From positions 1 to 64,000 of the forward strand of contig CACWLG010000010.1 in assembly GCA_902761635.1 (NCBI GenBank): a stretch of DNA of 64,000 nucleotides. The letters are read 5' to 3'. Of the stretch, positions 34,730 to 42,919 are shown piece after piece. The DNA is from Oscillospiraceae bacterium. Its GTDB lineage: Bacteria; Bacillota; Clostridia; Oscillospirales; Oscillospiraceae. The number at the start of each line of letters is the position of its first letter. Position 1 is the first letter of the stretch. Made by a program: the position numbers and the translations under genes. Under the pieces are notes generated by a model, which saw only the letters and a program-made list of their open reading frames with translations, did no database searches and was not told the DNA's origin.

Positions 34730-35819
34730 GGATGATATCCTCCACGTACTGCCGCCAGTCGGCAAAGACCCGGTCGGGGCGGAAGCATTCCGCCGTTTCG
34801 CGCGCGGCCCGGCCCATGCGCTCAGCCCCTTCGGGGTCACGCAGCAGGCGCAGCATGGCGTCCGCCAGGGCCGCTTCGTCCCCCATGGGGACAAGCAGAC
34901 CGTTCACGCCGTCCTTGATTACCATTCTGGGGCCGCCGCCGAGACAGTCCGCAGCGATGCAGGGCAGGCCCAGGGCCATGGCCTCCAGCAGGGCGTTCGG
35001 CACGCCCTCAAAGTCCGAGGAGAGGACAAAGGCCCGCGCGTCCTTGATATCGCCGGCCACGTCGGCGCTCAGGCCCATGAGCTTCACACGCGCGGAAAGG
35101 CCCAGGGAGTCAATGCGCTTTTGCAGCTCATCCCGCAGCTCCCCCGCGCCGTAGAGCAGCAGGTTCTCCTGCGTCTCCCCGGCGATGCGGGCGAAGGCGC
35201 GGATCAGCAGGGCCTGGTTTTTCTGGGGGGTGAGCCTGCCGACACTCACAAGATCGTGCCGGGGACCCGTATGCTGTACCTCAAAGAAGGAATCACTCAC
35301 CTGATTCATGATGATGCGGCCCTTTTTCTGCAGCCGCTGCGGAAACCATCGCTTTTCCTCCTCCGTCTGGAAGACGCAGCCGTCCGCCTGCGGCATGAGG
35401 AGCCTGCCCGTCACAAAGCCGCCGAGGCCGGGGTACTCCTTCTCCGCTGCGTTGCACACGGACACAAGGCGTTTGACCGGCAGGCCCGCGCTTGCGAGCA
35501 TGGCGCGGAAGTTCGGCTCCTGCATGCAGGAGATGAGGATGTCGGGCTTTTCCTTTTTGCAGAGCCTTCTCAGGGCGCAGATGCGGCTGAGATTGCGCTT
35601 GACGAAGTTCTGCCGCAGGCGCACGGGCTCAATATTATAACGCGTCACCCGTCCGGAGAGCGAGTACTCCTCCCGCCCCGGGTCGGAATAGGCGGTGACA
35701 AGGATACTGCGCCAGCCGCAGGCGGCAAATCGCTCCGCAAGCTGGGCGAACACGCGCTCGGCCCCGCCCTTGTGCAGGGAGCTGCAGTGGAGCATTACGG
35801 TTTTCGCTTCTTCTGCCAT
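34722..35819 (-). CDS. Family 4 glycosyltransferase
   Basis: 365 residues from ATG 35819, which follows AAAGGAG at good spacing; an ATG at 35840 has none. GT-B fold: HKGGAERVFAQLAERF (acceptor-side glycine loop), VSVGRLTPQKNQALLIRAFA and the donor-site SSDFEGVPNALLEAMALGLP (E-x7-E). Part of the exopolysaccharide cluster, retaining mechanism expected for GT4. Confidence 0.9.
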   Translation of the reverse strand: MAEEAKTVMLHCSSLHKGGAERVFAQLAERFAACGWRSILVTAYSDPGREEYSLSGRVTRYNIEPVRLRQNFVKRNLSRICALRRLCKKEKPDILISCMQEPNFRAMLASAGLPVKRLVSVCNAAEKEYPGLGGFVTGRLLMPQADGCVFQTEEEKRWFPQRLQKKGRIIMNQVSDSFFEVQHTGPRHDLVSVGRLTPQKNQALLIRAFARIAGETQENLLLYGAGELRDELQKRIDSLGLSARVKLMGLSADVAGDIKDARAFVLSSDFEGVPNALLEAMALGLPCIAADCLGGGPRMVIKDGVNGLLVPMGDEAALADAMLRLLRDPEGAERMGRAARETAECFRPDRVFADWRQYVEDIIHG

Positions 35820-35836
35820 GGCGTTCTCCTTTGGTT

Positions 35837-36940
35837 TCACATCCCGGCCTCCCGGTCGAGTGCGGTGTAGATTTCCGTCAGCCTTTGCGCAGAGCTGCGG
35901 ATGTCAAAGCCCGCGCGCCGGATGGCCTCCATGACGTTCAGCCGCGGCCTGCGGGTGAGCAGGGCGTCTGCCCACGCTCCGGCGTCGCCGAGGGACAGAT
36001 ATTCCACCAGGGGCGACACGTCCACCTCCCTTGTGATGGTGTCGGAGAGCACACAGGGCAGGCCCGCCGCCTGGGCCTCCACCACCGTCATCGGCAGCCC
36101 CTCCCACAGGGAGGGGAAGGCAAACACATCCATCGCACCGAGAAGCTCCGGCACATCGGTACGGTTTCCGGTCATGATCACATCCTCGGCAATGCCGAGG
36201 TCCACGGCTTTCTGCGCCATCTGCTGCTGCAGGGGCCCGACGCCGACGAGAAGCAGGCTCGCCCGCGGCTCCCGCGCGCGCACCTCAGCAAACACGTCGA
36301 GCAGAAACGTGTGGTTCTTCACATCGTAAAAGCGGCCCACGTTGCCGATTACCCAACGGCCTTCAAGCCCCAGCTCGCGGCGATAGCGCTCGCGCGTGCC
36401 GGGGGGCAGGAGGAAGCGGTCCGTGTCGATGCCGTTCGGCAGGAGGACAAAGCGCTCGCTCTGGCAGGCCCTTTTGCCGTAGAGCCATTCACCCGCATCC
36501 CGGGAGCAGGCCATCAGCACGTCCGCCTGATGGCGCAGGGGAAGCTGCATCACAGACTTGACCGCGCCTTTGACCCCGCCGCCGGTGGAGGTGGAGTGGC
36601 TGTGAATGATGGTCTTGACCCCGTGCGCCTTTGCCACCGGGAGATAGAGAGAGGCATAGCTGCGCACATGGGAGTGGAGGATGCGATACTCCGGGTGGGT
36701 GTAGAAGAAGTTGTTCCAGTCACGTCGGATCTCCCCGGCGTTGGTGCCGCGAAAGGCCGGCAGCGTGTAGACCCGCCCGCCGAGCTCGCGGATCTCCCCG
36801 GCAAAATAGGTCTCCTCCGGCCGGTCGATCACAAAATCGAACTGGATCTTTTCACGGTCTATTTTGCGGTAGATGTTCATCATCATGGTCTGGGAGCCGC
36901 CCACATCCAGACTTGCGATCATATGCAGCACGCGGATCAT
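35837..36940 (-). CDS. Family 4 glycosyltransferase
   Basis: 367 residues from ATG 36940, which overlaps the stop of the acetyltransferase gene (ATGA). Motifs: LDVGGSQTMMMNIYRKI, IIHSHSTSTGGGVKG, LLPNGIDTDRFL, VGNVGRFYDVKNHTFLLDVF-type donor domain and FPSLWEGLPMTVVEAQAAGLP (E-x7-E). Resembles EpsF/CapM-like capsule GT4 enzymes. The stop is 17 bases from the next start. Confidence 0.9.
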   Translation of the reverse strand: MIRVLHMIASLDVGGSQTMMMNIYRKIDREKIQFDFVIDRPEETYFAGEIRELGGRVYTLPAFRGTNAGEIRRDWNNFFYTHPEYRILHSHVRSYASLYLPVAKAHGVKTIIHSHSTSTGGGVKGAVKSVMQLPLRHQADVLMACSRDAGEWLYGKRACQSERFVLLPNGIDTDRFLLPPGTRERYRRELGLEGRWVIGNVGRFYDVKNHTFLLDVFAEVRAREPRASLLLVGVGPLQQQMAQKAVDLGIAEDVIMTGNRTDVPELLGAMDVFAFPSLWEGLPMTVVEAQAAGLPCVLSDTITREVDVSPLVEYLSLGDAGAWADALLTRRPRLNVMEAIRRAGFDIRSSAQRLTEIYTALDREAGM

Positions 36941-37500
36941 GCGCGCACCTCCCAGGGACGGATCACGGTCTCCCGCTTCTGGGTGACGACGGAATTGGCC
37001 GGGATATTCCCCTTGAGAATGCAGCCCGCGCCGATCATGCAGTTGTCGCCGATGGTGGTGCCCATGAGGATGACGGTGCCCGCCGCGATCCAGCAGTTTT
37101 TGCCGATGACCACCGGGGCTGTCCTGAAGGTCAGCTCCTCCAGTCCCGCGCGGAAGTCGTGGTCGTGGTCGTAGATGCACGCGTTGGGGCCCATGGAGGT
37201 CCCCTCCCCGATAGTGACGCTGTCGCGGCAGTTGATCATGCAGTTGTAGGTGAAGACCACGTTGTCGGCGAGCGTAAGCGTCGCGCCCTTTCGCACCTTG
37301 AGCTTGCAGCCGGAGTGGATGCGGGTGCGGTTGCCGATGGAGACGTGGCTGCCATGCTCAAACTCCGTGACCACGTTGGGCGAAAAGCGGCAGATGGGCG
37401 CGAAGTGGAAGCCGGAGCCGAGAAAGAGCTTCATGATGCTGAACTTGATAAACGTAAACACAATGCTCACGGCATTGTTGAACATTCTGCGGATGGACAT
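36937..37500 (-). CDS. Hexapeptide-repeat (LbH) acyltransferase
   Basis: 187 residues of left-handed beta helix repeats (ISIGNRTRIH, TLTLADNVVF, VTIGEGTSMG, VVIGKNCWIAAGTVILMGTTIGDNCMIGAG, LKGNIPANSVV) with the catalytic-loop DHDHDF typical of sugar O-acetyltransferases of the WbbJ/maltose-acetyltransferase type. Probably acetylates a sugar in the repeating unit on the cytoplasmic side. Flanked by GT4 genes in the same transcript. Confidence 0.85.
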   Translation of the reverse strand: MSIRRMFNNAVSIVFTFIKFSIMKLFLGSGFHFAPICRFSPNVVTEFEHGSHVSIGNRTRIHSGCKLKVRKGATLTLADNVVFTYNCMINCRDSVTIGEGTSMGPNACIYDHDHDFRAGLEELTFRTAPVVIGKNCWIAAGTVILMGTTIGDNCMIGAGCILKGNIPANSVVTQKRETVIRPWEVRA

Positions 37501-37517
37501 GAGCGATACTCCTTGTC

Positions 37518-38618
37518 TTATGCTTTCTCCACCTCGTCGAGATAAGCTTTGATGACGATCTCGCGGTCAAATTCGCGCGCGGCCTTCTCACGGCCGGCAA
37601 GTCCCATCTGCTCGCGCTGCTCCCGGGTCAGGGCGAGAAAGCGCTCGACCCTGTCGATGAGCGCGGCGCTGCTGCCGGGCTCGAAGAGATAGCCTGTCAC
37701 GCCGTCTTCCACCGCGTCCCGGGAGCCGGGAACATTCGAGACAATGCAGGCCCGGCCCACGGCGGCGGACTCCAGCACCGCGTTGGGCACACCCTCGCCC
37801 CCGTGGGAGGGCAGGATCGTGCAGTGGCAGCGGCGGATCACGGCGTCGATATCCTTCTGAAAGCCCAGGTGCTCAATATAGCCCTGCGCCTGATAGTCGC
37901 GGATCTTCTCCTGATATTGCCCCTGCTCCACAAAGCCCGCGAGGAGAAAGCGGGTGTTCGGATGCCGGCGCCGGACAGCAACGGCGCAGTCAAGAAGCTG
38001 GTCGATGCCCTTGACGGACATGATGCGCCCGATGTAGAGAAAGCGGATCTCCCCGTCGTCCGGCATGGGGGCCAGAGCATGCTGGCTGAGGTTGACGCCC
38101 GAGCCGGGGATCAGCGCCCAGTTGTCCTTCACGATGTGGTGGCGGATAAAGTAATCCCGGTCGTCGGCGTTCTGGAAGAAAACTTTGTAGCAATTGCGGA
38201 TGGAAGCGCGGTAGAGACCGCGCACGACAACGGCCAGCGCGTTGTCGTAGGCCAGAGAATTGCCGCGCCCGGTGATGTTGCACACCTGCCTGAACCCCAG
38301 GGCAGTGGAAGCTATGGAGCCGTAGATATCCGGTTTGGAGGTGTAGCTGAAGATGATGTCGGGCTGCACCTTAAGCATGATGTGCCGGTAGCGCTGCAGC
38401 AGGGCCATATCCTCCAGCGGATTCAGGCCACGCCGGGACACGGGCGTTTCGATGATCTCACAGCCCAGATCGCGAAACCAGGCGTTCTGGTCATCCGCCG
38501 GCGTGCTCAAGACCACTCGATGCCCAAGCTTCACAAGCCGCTCGATCAGCTCCCGACGGAAGGAATAGAGTGTGATGAAGTGATTGGAGAGAAAGAGAAC
38601 GGTCTTAGTGTTTGGCAT
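37518..38618 (-). CDS. Family 4 glycosyltransferase (PglA/EpsD-like)
   Basis: 366 residues from ATG 38618 behind GGAGGAG. N-terminal LFLSNHFITLYSFRRELIERL and VSRRGLNPLEDM; SYTSKPDIYGSIAS...NITGRGNSL, a region shared with GT4 enzymes that add the second sugar to undecaprenyl-diphosphate intermediates; donor-site SHGGEGVPNAVLESAAVGR. The first 14 bases overlap the epimerase gene. Acceptor assignment is inference by resemblance. Confidence 0.85.
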   Translation of the reverse strand: MPNTKTVLFLSNHFITLYSFRRELIERLVKLGHRVVLSTPADDQNAWFRDLGCEIIETPVSRRGLNPLEDMALLQRYRHIMLKVQPDIIFSYTSKPDIYGSIASTALGFRQVCNITGRGNSLAYDNALAVVVRGLYRASIRNCYKVFFQNADDRDYFIRHHIVKDNWALIPGSGVNLSQHALAPMPDDGEIRFLYIGRIMSVKGIDQLLDCAVAVRRRHPNTRFLLAGFVEQGQYQEKIRDYQAQGYIEHLGFQKDIDAVIRRCHCTILPSHGGEGVPNAVLESAAVGRACIVSNVPGSRDAVEDGVTGYLFEPGSSAALIDRVERFLALTREQREQMGLAGREKAAREFDREIVIKAYLDEVEKA

Positions 38619-39495
38619 GCAGATACTCCTCCACCTCGCGCTTGAGGCCAATATCAAAGGGCTCCGGCTCAAAGCCGAAGTCGCGCGTGGCCTCGGCGTG
38701 GCTGAAAATACGGTCCTCACTCAGGCGCAGGGCCTTTTCCACATAGTCGATCTTTCCACCGCTGAGCTCCTTCACACACCACATGCAGCCCACGACCGCC
38801 GGGGTCGGCACGTTCACAAAGCGGGTCTTCCTGCCGAGATAGATCCCGATCAGGCTGCACAGCTCCCGAAGCGTGAGCTCCCGGCTGCCCGACACCACAT
38901 AATCGAGCTTCGGCAGCTTTTCCTTCATGACGCACTGGTAATAGGCCCGGCCCAGATCCCGGGCATTGACCGGCTGGATCCTTGCCCGCCCGAAGCGCAC
39001 CTGGGGCATAACGGGGAGCTTATCCACCATGCGGATGAACTTGTGGATGTTCCGGTCGCACAGGTCCCCAAAGATCATGGTGGGGCGCAGGATCGTGATG
39101 TTATACCCCTTGTCGATATACGTTTGCAGCGCCTGTTCGATCTCCTTGTATTCGCCGCTCGCCATGCGAAAGCGCGAGTAGATGCCCGTTGTGTGCACGA
39201 GAACGATGTGCCCCTTTACGCCCGCCTTTTCAATGGCCGTCATCAGCGGGAGAGTATCCCGGATGCCCGCAATATGCAGGACCCTGTCCGCGCCGCTTAC
39301 CAGGCGGCCCAGATCGTCCGGGTTATGGATGTCCCCGACGACCCTTTCGACCTGCAGGCCGGAGGCGTCCAGCGCGCGGGTGTCGGAGGTCTCCCGCACC
39401 AGTACGCGCAGGATACCGTCAAAGCCGTTTCGGATCAGCTCCTGCAGAAAATAAGTGCCGGTATGTCCGGTGATGCCTGTAACCGCAAGGACCAT
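38605..39495 (-). CDS. NAD(P)-dependent sugar epimerase/dehydratase (extended SDR)
   Basis: 296 residues. Rossmann motif VTGITGHTGTYF at the extreme N terminus, DIHNPDDL, VLHIAG, then LVHTTGIYSRFR. The usual Tyr-x3-Lys catalytic pair appears as SGEYKEIEQ, which is atypical, so activity on the sugar ring is not certain. C-terminal substrate region with RPTMIFGDL and PVNARDLGRAYY. Gene 1 of the nine-gene minus-strand polysaccharide cluster; promoter at 39531-39559 and AAGGAG site support the start. Confidence 0.8.
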   Translation of the reverse strand: MVLAVTGITGHTGTYFLQELIRNGFDGILRVLVRETSDTRALDASGLQVERVVGDIHNPDDLGRLVSGADRVLHIAGIRDTLPLMTAIEKAGVKGHIVLVHTTGIYSRFRMASGEYKEIEQALQTYIDKGYNITILRPTMIFGDLCDRNIHKFIRMVDKLPVMPQVRFGRARIQPVNARDLGRAYYQCVMKEKLPKLDYVVSGSRELTLRELCSLIGIYLGRKTRFVNVPTPAVVGCMWCVKELSGGKIDYVEKALRLSEDRIFSHAEATRDFGFEPEPFDIGLKREVEEYLHAKH

Positions 39496-39530
39496 GGCTG
39501 TCGCACTCCTTATTGATGGTAATTCATCTT

Positions 39531-39559
39531 AGAATATCACAAAAACGGCGCGTTTACAA
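39531..39559 (-). promoter_or_regulatory. Promoter of the polysaccharide cluster
   Basis: Minus strand TTGTAA (39554-39559), 17-base spacer, TATTCT (39531-39536). It sits between the TraX-like gene terminator and the epimerase gene. Confidence 0.55.
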
Positions 39560-39614
39560 CAAAAAGAAAGCATACACGCGGAAAAACCGGAAACCGGATT
39601 CTCCGCGTGCATGC
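39559..39614 (-). terminator. Terminator of the TraX-like gene
   Basis: On the minus strand GCATGCACGCGGA ... TCCGCGTGTATGC (13-bp stem, one mismatch, arms at 39602-39614 and 39570-39582) followed by TTTCTTTTTGTTG. Confidence 0.85.
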
Positions 39615-39616
39615 AC

Positions 39617-40495
39617 TCATGCAGTATGGAAGGTAAAATATACCGTCAGGGCGCCGAGAATCGCCAGATGTACAGGATAGACCGCGTAAAAGGCCAGCTT
39701 GAGCCGCGGACCCTGCTGCCCGCGGTAGAGCAGCACCGGCACCACAGAGAGGGCTGCGACGAAAAAGTGCGAGAGGTGCTGCCTGCCGAGCACGTACTCC
39801 ACGATGCACCACAGGAGCATCACCCCGACCTGGGAGAAGAGGCTGCCCCGGGCGAGCCAGAGGGAGAAGATCAGCGCGACGCCCATCGAGCCGTAATCCA
39901 TGTTGTCCCGGATCAGATAGAGCGCGCCGAACAGGCCCAGCGCCTGCATCAGCAGCCGTACAAGGTCCCGCTTCGGTTTGAAGACGGCGTCTGCCAGGGC
40001 AATGAGGGCGAGACCTGTGGCAAGGGTATAGAAGACGTTCAGATGCGCCGACAGGATGCGCACGCCGCAGTATGTGACCCGCAGCACCGCCATGCCGAGT
40101 GCCAGCACCGGCCAGAGCACCGTTGCATTTGCGCGCACGGTGGTCAGCCAGGCGATTGCCGCGACCAGGATGAAGATCAGACACACGAACCAGCGCTCGC
40201 TGAGCGTCACCACCAGGTCGTTCCCCTCCGGAAAGTGATTGACATCCCCGACCAGGACGTAGGGGATCTGGGAGATCACGGCAAAGGCAAGGAGGCGTGT
40301 GAGATAGCGCTTTACATCGCGGGTCTTTTCATAGCCGTTGACGATCAGATAAGCGAAGACGGGAAAGGCAAAGCGACCGATGGCGCGCATCACCGTATAG
40401 ACGGAGGCGTCGATAAAACGTGGGAACAGAAAAATGGCGGTGTGGTCGATGAGCATCGAGACCACAGCCAGGATTTTCATCAGGAAAACACTCAA
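39617..40495 (-). CDS. TraX-family integral membrane protein
   Basis: 292 residues, nine or so membrane helices, opening with LAVVSMLIDHTAIFLFP and IGRFAFPVFAYLIVNGYEKTRDVKRYLTRLL, which are the TraX family hallmarks; the end (KLAFYAVYPVHLAILGAL) is also typical. TraX of F plasmid acetylates pilin; chromosomal Firmicute members are numerous and probably act as membrane acyltransferases on other substrates. There are no conjugation genes nearby. The start overlaps the stop of the flavodoxin gene by four bases (ATGA). Confidence 0.85.
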   Translation of the reverse strand: MSVFLMKILAVVSMLIDHTAIFLFPRFIDASVYTVMRAIGRFAFPVFAYLIVNGYEKTRDVKRYLTRLLAFAVISQIPYVLVGDVNHFPEGNDLVVTLSERWFVCLIFILVAAIAWLTTVRANATVLWPVLALGMAVLRVTYCGVRILSAHLNVFYTLATGLALIALADAVFKPKRDLVRLLMQALGLFGALYLIRDNMDYGSMGVALIFSLWLARGSLFSQVGVMLLWCIVEYVLGRQHLSHFFVAALSVVPVLLYRGQQGPRLKLAFYAVYPVHLAILGALTVYFTFHTA

Positions 40496-41838
40496 GGGGA
40501 TCCCTCCTGTGACAGCTTGTTCAATACTTTTTGATAGGGAGTGAGCATGCCTGCGTTCATCCTGTCACCGAGCAGGCGGCGCAGGCGGCGGCTTCGCATG
40601 AAAGCGCCGAGCAGGCGGAGTCCCAGCATTCTGCCCCAATGCCGCTGGGGAAAATCATAGAGCCCGCGGGCTTTGAAATAGAGATGGTCTTCCGGCATCA
40701 GCCCACGCATCAGCCACACACGGTCGCGGACGATCTTCATGCCGCCTGCGCCGTAGAAGCTGCTCGGCGGGGCATAGCGGTGCTCCAGCGCCCAGACAAG
40801 GCGGGCGGAGAGCGTGCCGATCTCCTCCGCACCGGAGGCAAAGCCCGCGAAGAAGCTGTGCCCGACGGCGGTGCGGGCTTCGAGCACCGTGCGCAGGTTC
40901 TCCTCCGGCCCCATATCGCCGTTTACAAGACAGGCGATGGGCCTGCCCTCCAGGAGTGAGCGGCAGCCGTTAAAAAACTGCCGATCGTCATACATCTTGA
41001 AGCGGGAGCCCATGCTGTGGTCACGCAGAGTGAAGGCATAGACAATGGCGTCGGCAGGCCGTATCTTCTCCCGCAGGAGCTCGTCAAAGCCGTCCCGGTA
41101 CACGCATTTGCCGCGGATCATACAGTGGAGACAGCCGAGACAGCCGCCGCGGAAGGGGAAGTCCGCGAGGTTTACAAAGCGCGTGCGGAAGGGATAGGCG
41201 GCGCCGAAGTCCCGGATGAGAGCGCGCAGACTCTCGTCCCCCTCCCGCAGGTCCGCCACGATCACGGTGTCAAAGCCGTCCCGCTTTTCGCACGGCTCCA
41301 GACTGCTCACATAGGGAGCGCCGGCCGATACGGCGGGGCGCGGCGGCGCCTGCTCGTAAAGCCCGTTTTCGACGCAGCAGACGGCGTATTCCAGAAAGGC
41401 CTCCGCCTCGTGCCGCCCGCGCTCTGTCAGCAGGTCTTCTCTGTCCGCCGAGAGGCCGTGGATCACCCGCATGCCCAGATCATGGAAGTTGTCCTCCAGA
41501 AAGCGGTGGGCCGTCACGTCAAAGAAATGTCCGGAGGTGGAAAGCTGCGTCACATATTTGCCCCTGAGCGGCAGCACGCTCTCCTTCATGAGCTCCACAA
41601 AGCGGTGGAGCTGGGAGGGAACAAGAAAGCAGTATACCGGATAGGCAAAGATCACAAGCTCCGCCCGGCCGAAGGCTGCGGCGGCGGGCGCCATGTCCCG
41701 TTCAAAGCCGTCGATCCCGGCCCCGACATTCAGATATTCAAAGCTGTGCCGCGGAAAGCGCTTTTCCAGATACAGGCAGCTCTGCAGCGTCACGCTGAAG
41801 CGGCCCCGCGGCGAGCCGTTGACAATGAGAATCTTCAT
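40492..41838 (-). CDS. Tandem double flavodoxin-fold oxidoreductase
   Basis: 448 residues. First half (about 1-165): KILIVNGSPRGRFSVTLQS (FMN phosphate loop), ELVIFAYPVYCFLVPSQLHRFVE and YVTQLSTSGHF. Second half (about 190-350): DTVIVADLREGDESLR, then a cysteine cluster CLGCLHCMIRGKC, IRPADAIVYAFTLRDHSMGSRFKMYDDRQFF, matching NADPH-dependent FMN reductases with a CxxCxxC...C motif. The C-terminal tail (about 370-448) is basic and hydrophobic. Two FMN domains in one chain suggest internal electron transfer; substrate unknown. Co-transcribed with the TraX-like gene. Confidence 0.75.
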   Translation of the reverse strand: MKILIVNGSPRGRFSVTLQSCLYLEKRFPRHSFEYLNVGAGIDGFERDMAPAAAAFGRAELVIFAYPVYCFLVPSQLHRFVELMKESVLPLRGKYVTQLSTSGHFFDVTAHRFLEDNFHDLGMRVIHGLSADREDLLTERGRHEAEAFLEYAVCCVENGLYEQAPPRPAVSAGAPYVSSLEPCEKRDGFDTVIVADLREGDESLRALIRDFGAAYPFRTRFVNLADFPFRGGCLGCLHCMIRGKCVYRDGFDELLREKIRPADAIVYAFTLRDHSMGSRFKMYDDRQFFNGCRSLLEGRPIACLVNGDMGPEENLRTVLEARTAVGHSFFAGFASGAEEIGTLSARLVWALEHRYAPPSSFYGAGGMKIVRDRVWLMRGLMPEDHLYFKARGLYDFPQRHWGRMLGLRLLGAFMRSRRLRRLLGDRMNAGMLTPYQKVLNKLSQEGSP

Positions 41839-42117
41839 GCTGTTTCCCCTCTTGCGAGAAGTATTTCTGATTGTACTCTATTTGACGACAAAAATCTACT
41901 GATAGTTTCTGCGTTTTTTTCTGAAATAAAAGAGATAAAAGAGATAATGATAATAAAGGCAATACCGCATAATTCGGCAAGAGCAGATCCTGAGAAAATT
42001 TGGGTTCCGATAAAGGCACTTTTTCGCAGATGAACTTTGTGTACCTCAAGAAAAAGGCTCGAAATCAGAGCGCAAATTTTCCAGGAGATGCCGCAGGCGG
42101 ATTGTGCGGTGTTGCCT
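41839..42117. other. Intergenic region, AT-rich
   Basis: Between the double flavodoxin gene and the small-RNA candidate. It is AT-rich (repeats of AAAAGAGATAA near 41928-41948) and holds no credible coding frame with a ribosome binding site; the promoter for the minus-strand flavodoxin gene presumably lies here, but I could not place it with confidence. Confidence 0.4.
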
Positions 42118-42224
42118 TAAAAAAGAGCGGACCGCAGGGGCGGTCCGCAAGACAGGGTTTGGGATAAAGATATGAGCCGCGGCCTTTCCTCGGAAAGGCC
42201 AATTGGATAAGCTGTGCCATTATA
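42118..42224 (-). ncRNA. Candidate small RNA with its own promoter and terminator
   Basis: On the minus strand a TATAAT box (42219-42224; a TTTACA lies 20 bases upstream at 42245-42250) is followed by a perfect hairpin GGCCTTTCC-GA-GGAAAGGCC (42181-42200) and, about 40 bases on, a perfect intrinsic terminator GCGGACCGC / GCGGTCCGC (42127-42148) with a six-base T-run (42119-42124). No start codon with a ribosome binding site lies between. The nearest minus-strand gene upstream is more than 400 bases away, so this is not simply an operon terminator. Expected product is about 95 nucleotides. I do not recognise the family. Confidence 0.5.
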
Positions 42225-42374
42225 GTAGCACGCGCGCGAAGCCTTGTAAAGAGCGAGAAAGGGCGCAGCGGCACCAGTTTTGTCGAAGCGGAAAAAGTTT
42301 TTTCCAGCACGCATAGGCGCCCGGCTGCCGGGCATACTAAGCGGGAACCCAAACAAGAGAGGAGCGTAACGCAT

Positions 42375-42587
42375 ATGCTTATGGACCGGATCGCGCTGGC
42401 GCTGACCATCATCGGCGGCATCAACTGGGGCAGCATCGGCCTGTTTCGTTTTGACCTCGTGGCCTGGCTCTTCGGCGGGCAGACAGCAACCGTCAGCAGG
42501 GTCATCTATACGCTGGTGGGCCTGTCGGCCCTGTGGTGCGTGAGCCTGCTGTTTCGCAGCGACGCCATCGTGGACGACGAGATGTAA
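42375..42587 (+). CDS. DUF378 small membrane protein
   Basis: 70 residues, two membrane helices, with the DUF378 pattern (MDRIALALTIIGGINWGSIGLF, VSRVIYTLVGLSALWCV). Function unknown; the family is common in Firmicutes as a short stand-alone protein. GAGAGGAG precedes the ATG by 11 bases. Confidence 0.85.
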   Translation: MLMDRIALALTIIGGINWGSIGLFRFDLVAWLFGGQTATVSRVIYTLVGLSALWCVSLLFRSDAIVDDEM

Positions 42588-42598
42588 ATCAGTTTGGA

Positions 42599-42628
42599 GC
42601 GTGGAGAGTGGAGTTTCACTCTCCGCGC
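42599..42628. terminator. Hairpin between convergent small membrane genes
   Basis: GCGTGGAGAGTG, loop GAGTTT, CACTCTCCGCGC: a 12-bp stem with one G-T pair, no strong T-run on either side. Confidence 0.5.
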
Positions 42629-42637
42629 CCGGGCAGG

Positions 42638-42919
42638 TTACATATACCGGTATGCGCAATACCCCAGCACGCCGAGCTGTAAAATCGCGAGGGCCCAGAA
42701 GCCCAGGAGGAAACTCGGGTGCTTTGTCTTGTGGCGGAAGGCGTACATGCCGATCAGGCCGCCCGCGGCCCCGCCCAGCAGCGCCAGCAGGAAAAGCCGC
42801 TTCTCCGGTACGCGGCGGTGCCCGCTTCTGGCATAGTGCTTGTCAGCCCCCATGAGCAACAGCAGGGCAAGGCTCATGATGCAGCAGAAAAACGCTGCGC
42901 CGGAAATGACAGTATTCAT
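42638..42919 (-). CDS. DUF1294 small membrane protein
   Basis: 93 residues, three helices, matching DUF1294 (MGADKHYARSGHRRVPEKRLFLLALLGG, GMYAFRHKTKHPSF). Function unknown. The start overlaps the stop of the phosphoesterase gene by four bases, so it is the last gene of the three-gene minus-strand operon. Confidence 0.88.
   Translation of the reverse strand: MNTVISGAAFFCCIMSLALLLLMGADKHYARSGHRRVPEKRLFLLALLGGAAGGLIGMYAFRHKTKHPSFLLGFWALAILQLGVLGYCAYRYM

Noticed and set aside
42117..42659. 180-codon minus-strand frame over the DUF378 gene and small-RNA candidate
   Set aside because: No ribosome binding site, runs antisense through a real small gene and through hairpins and a terminator.
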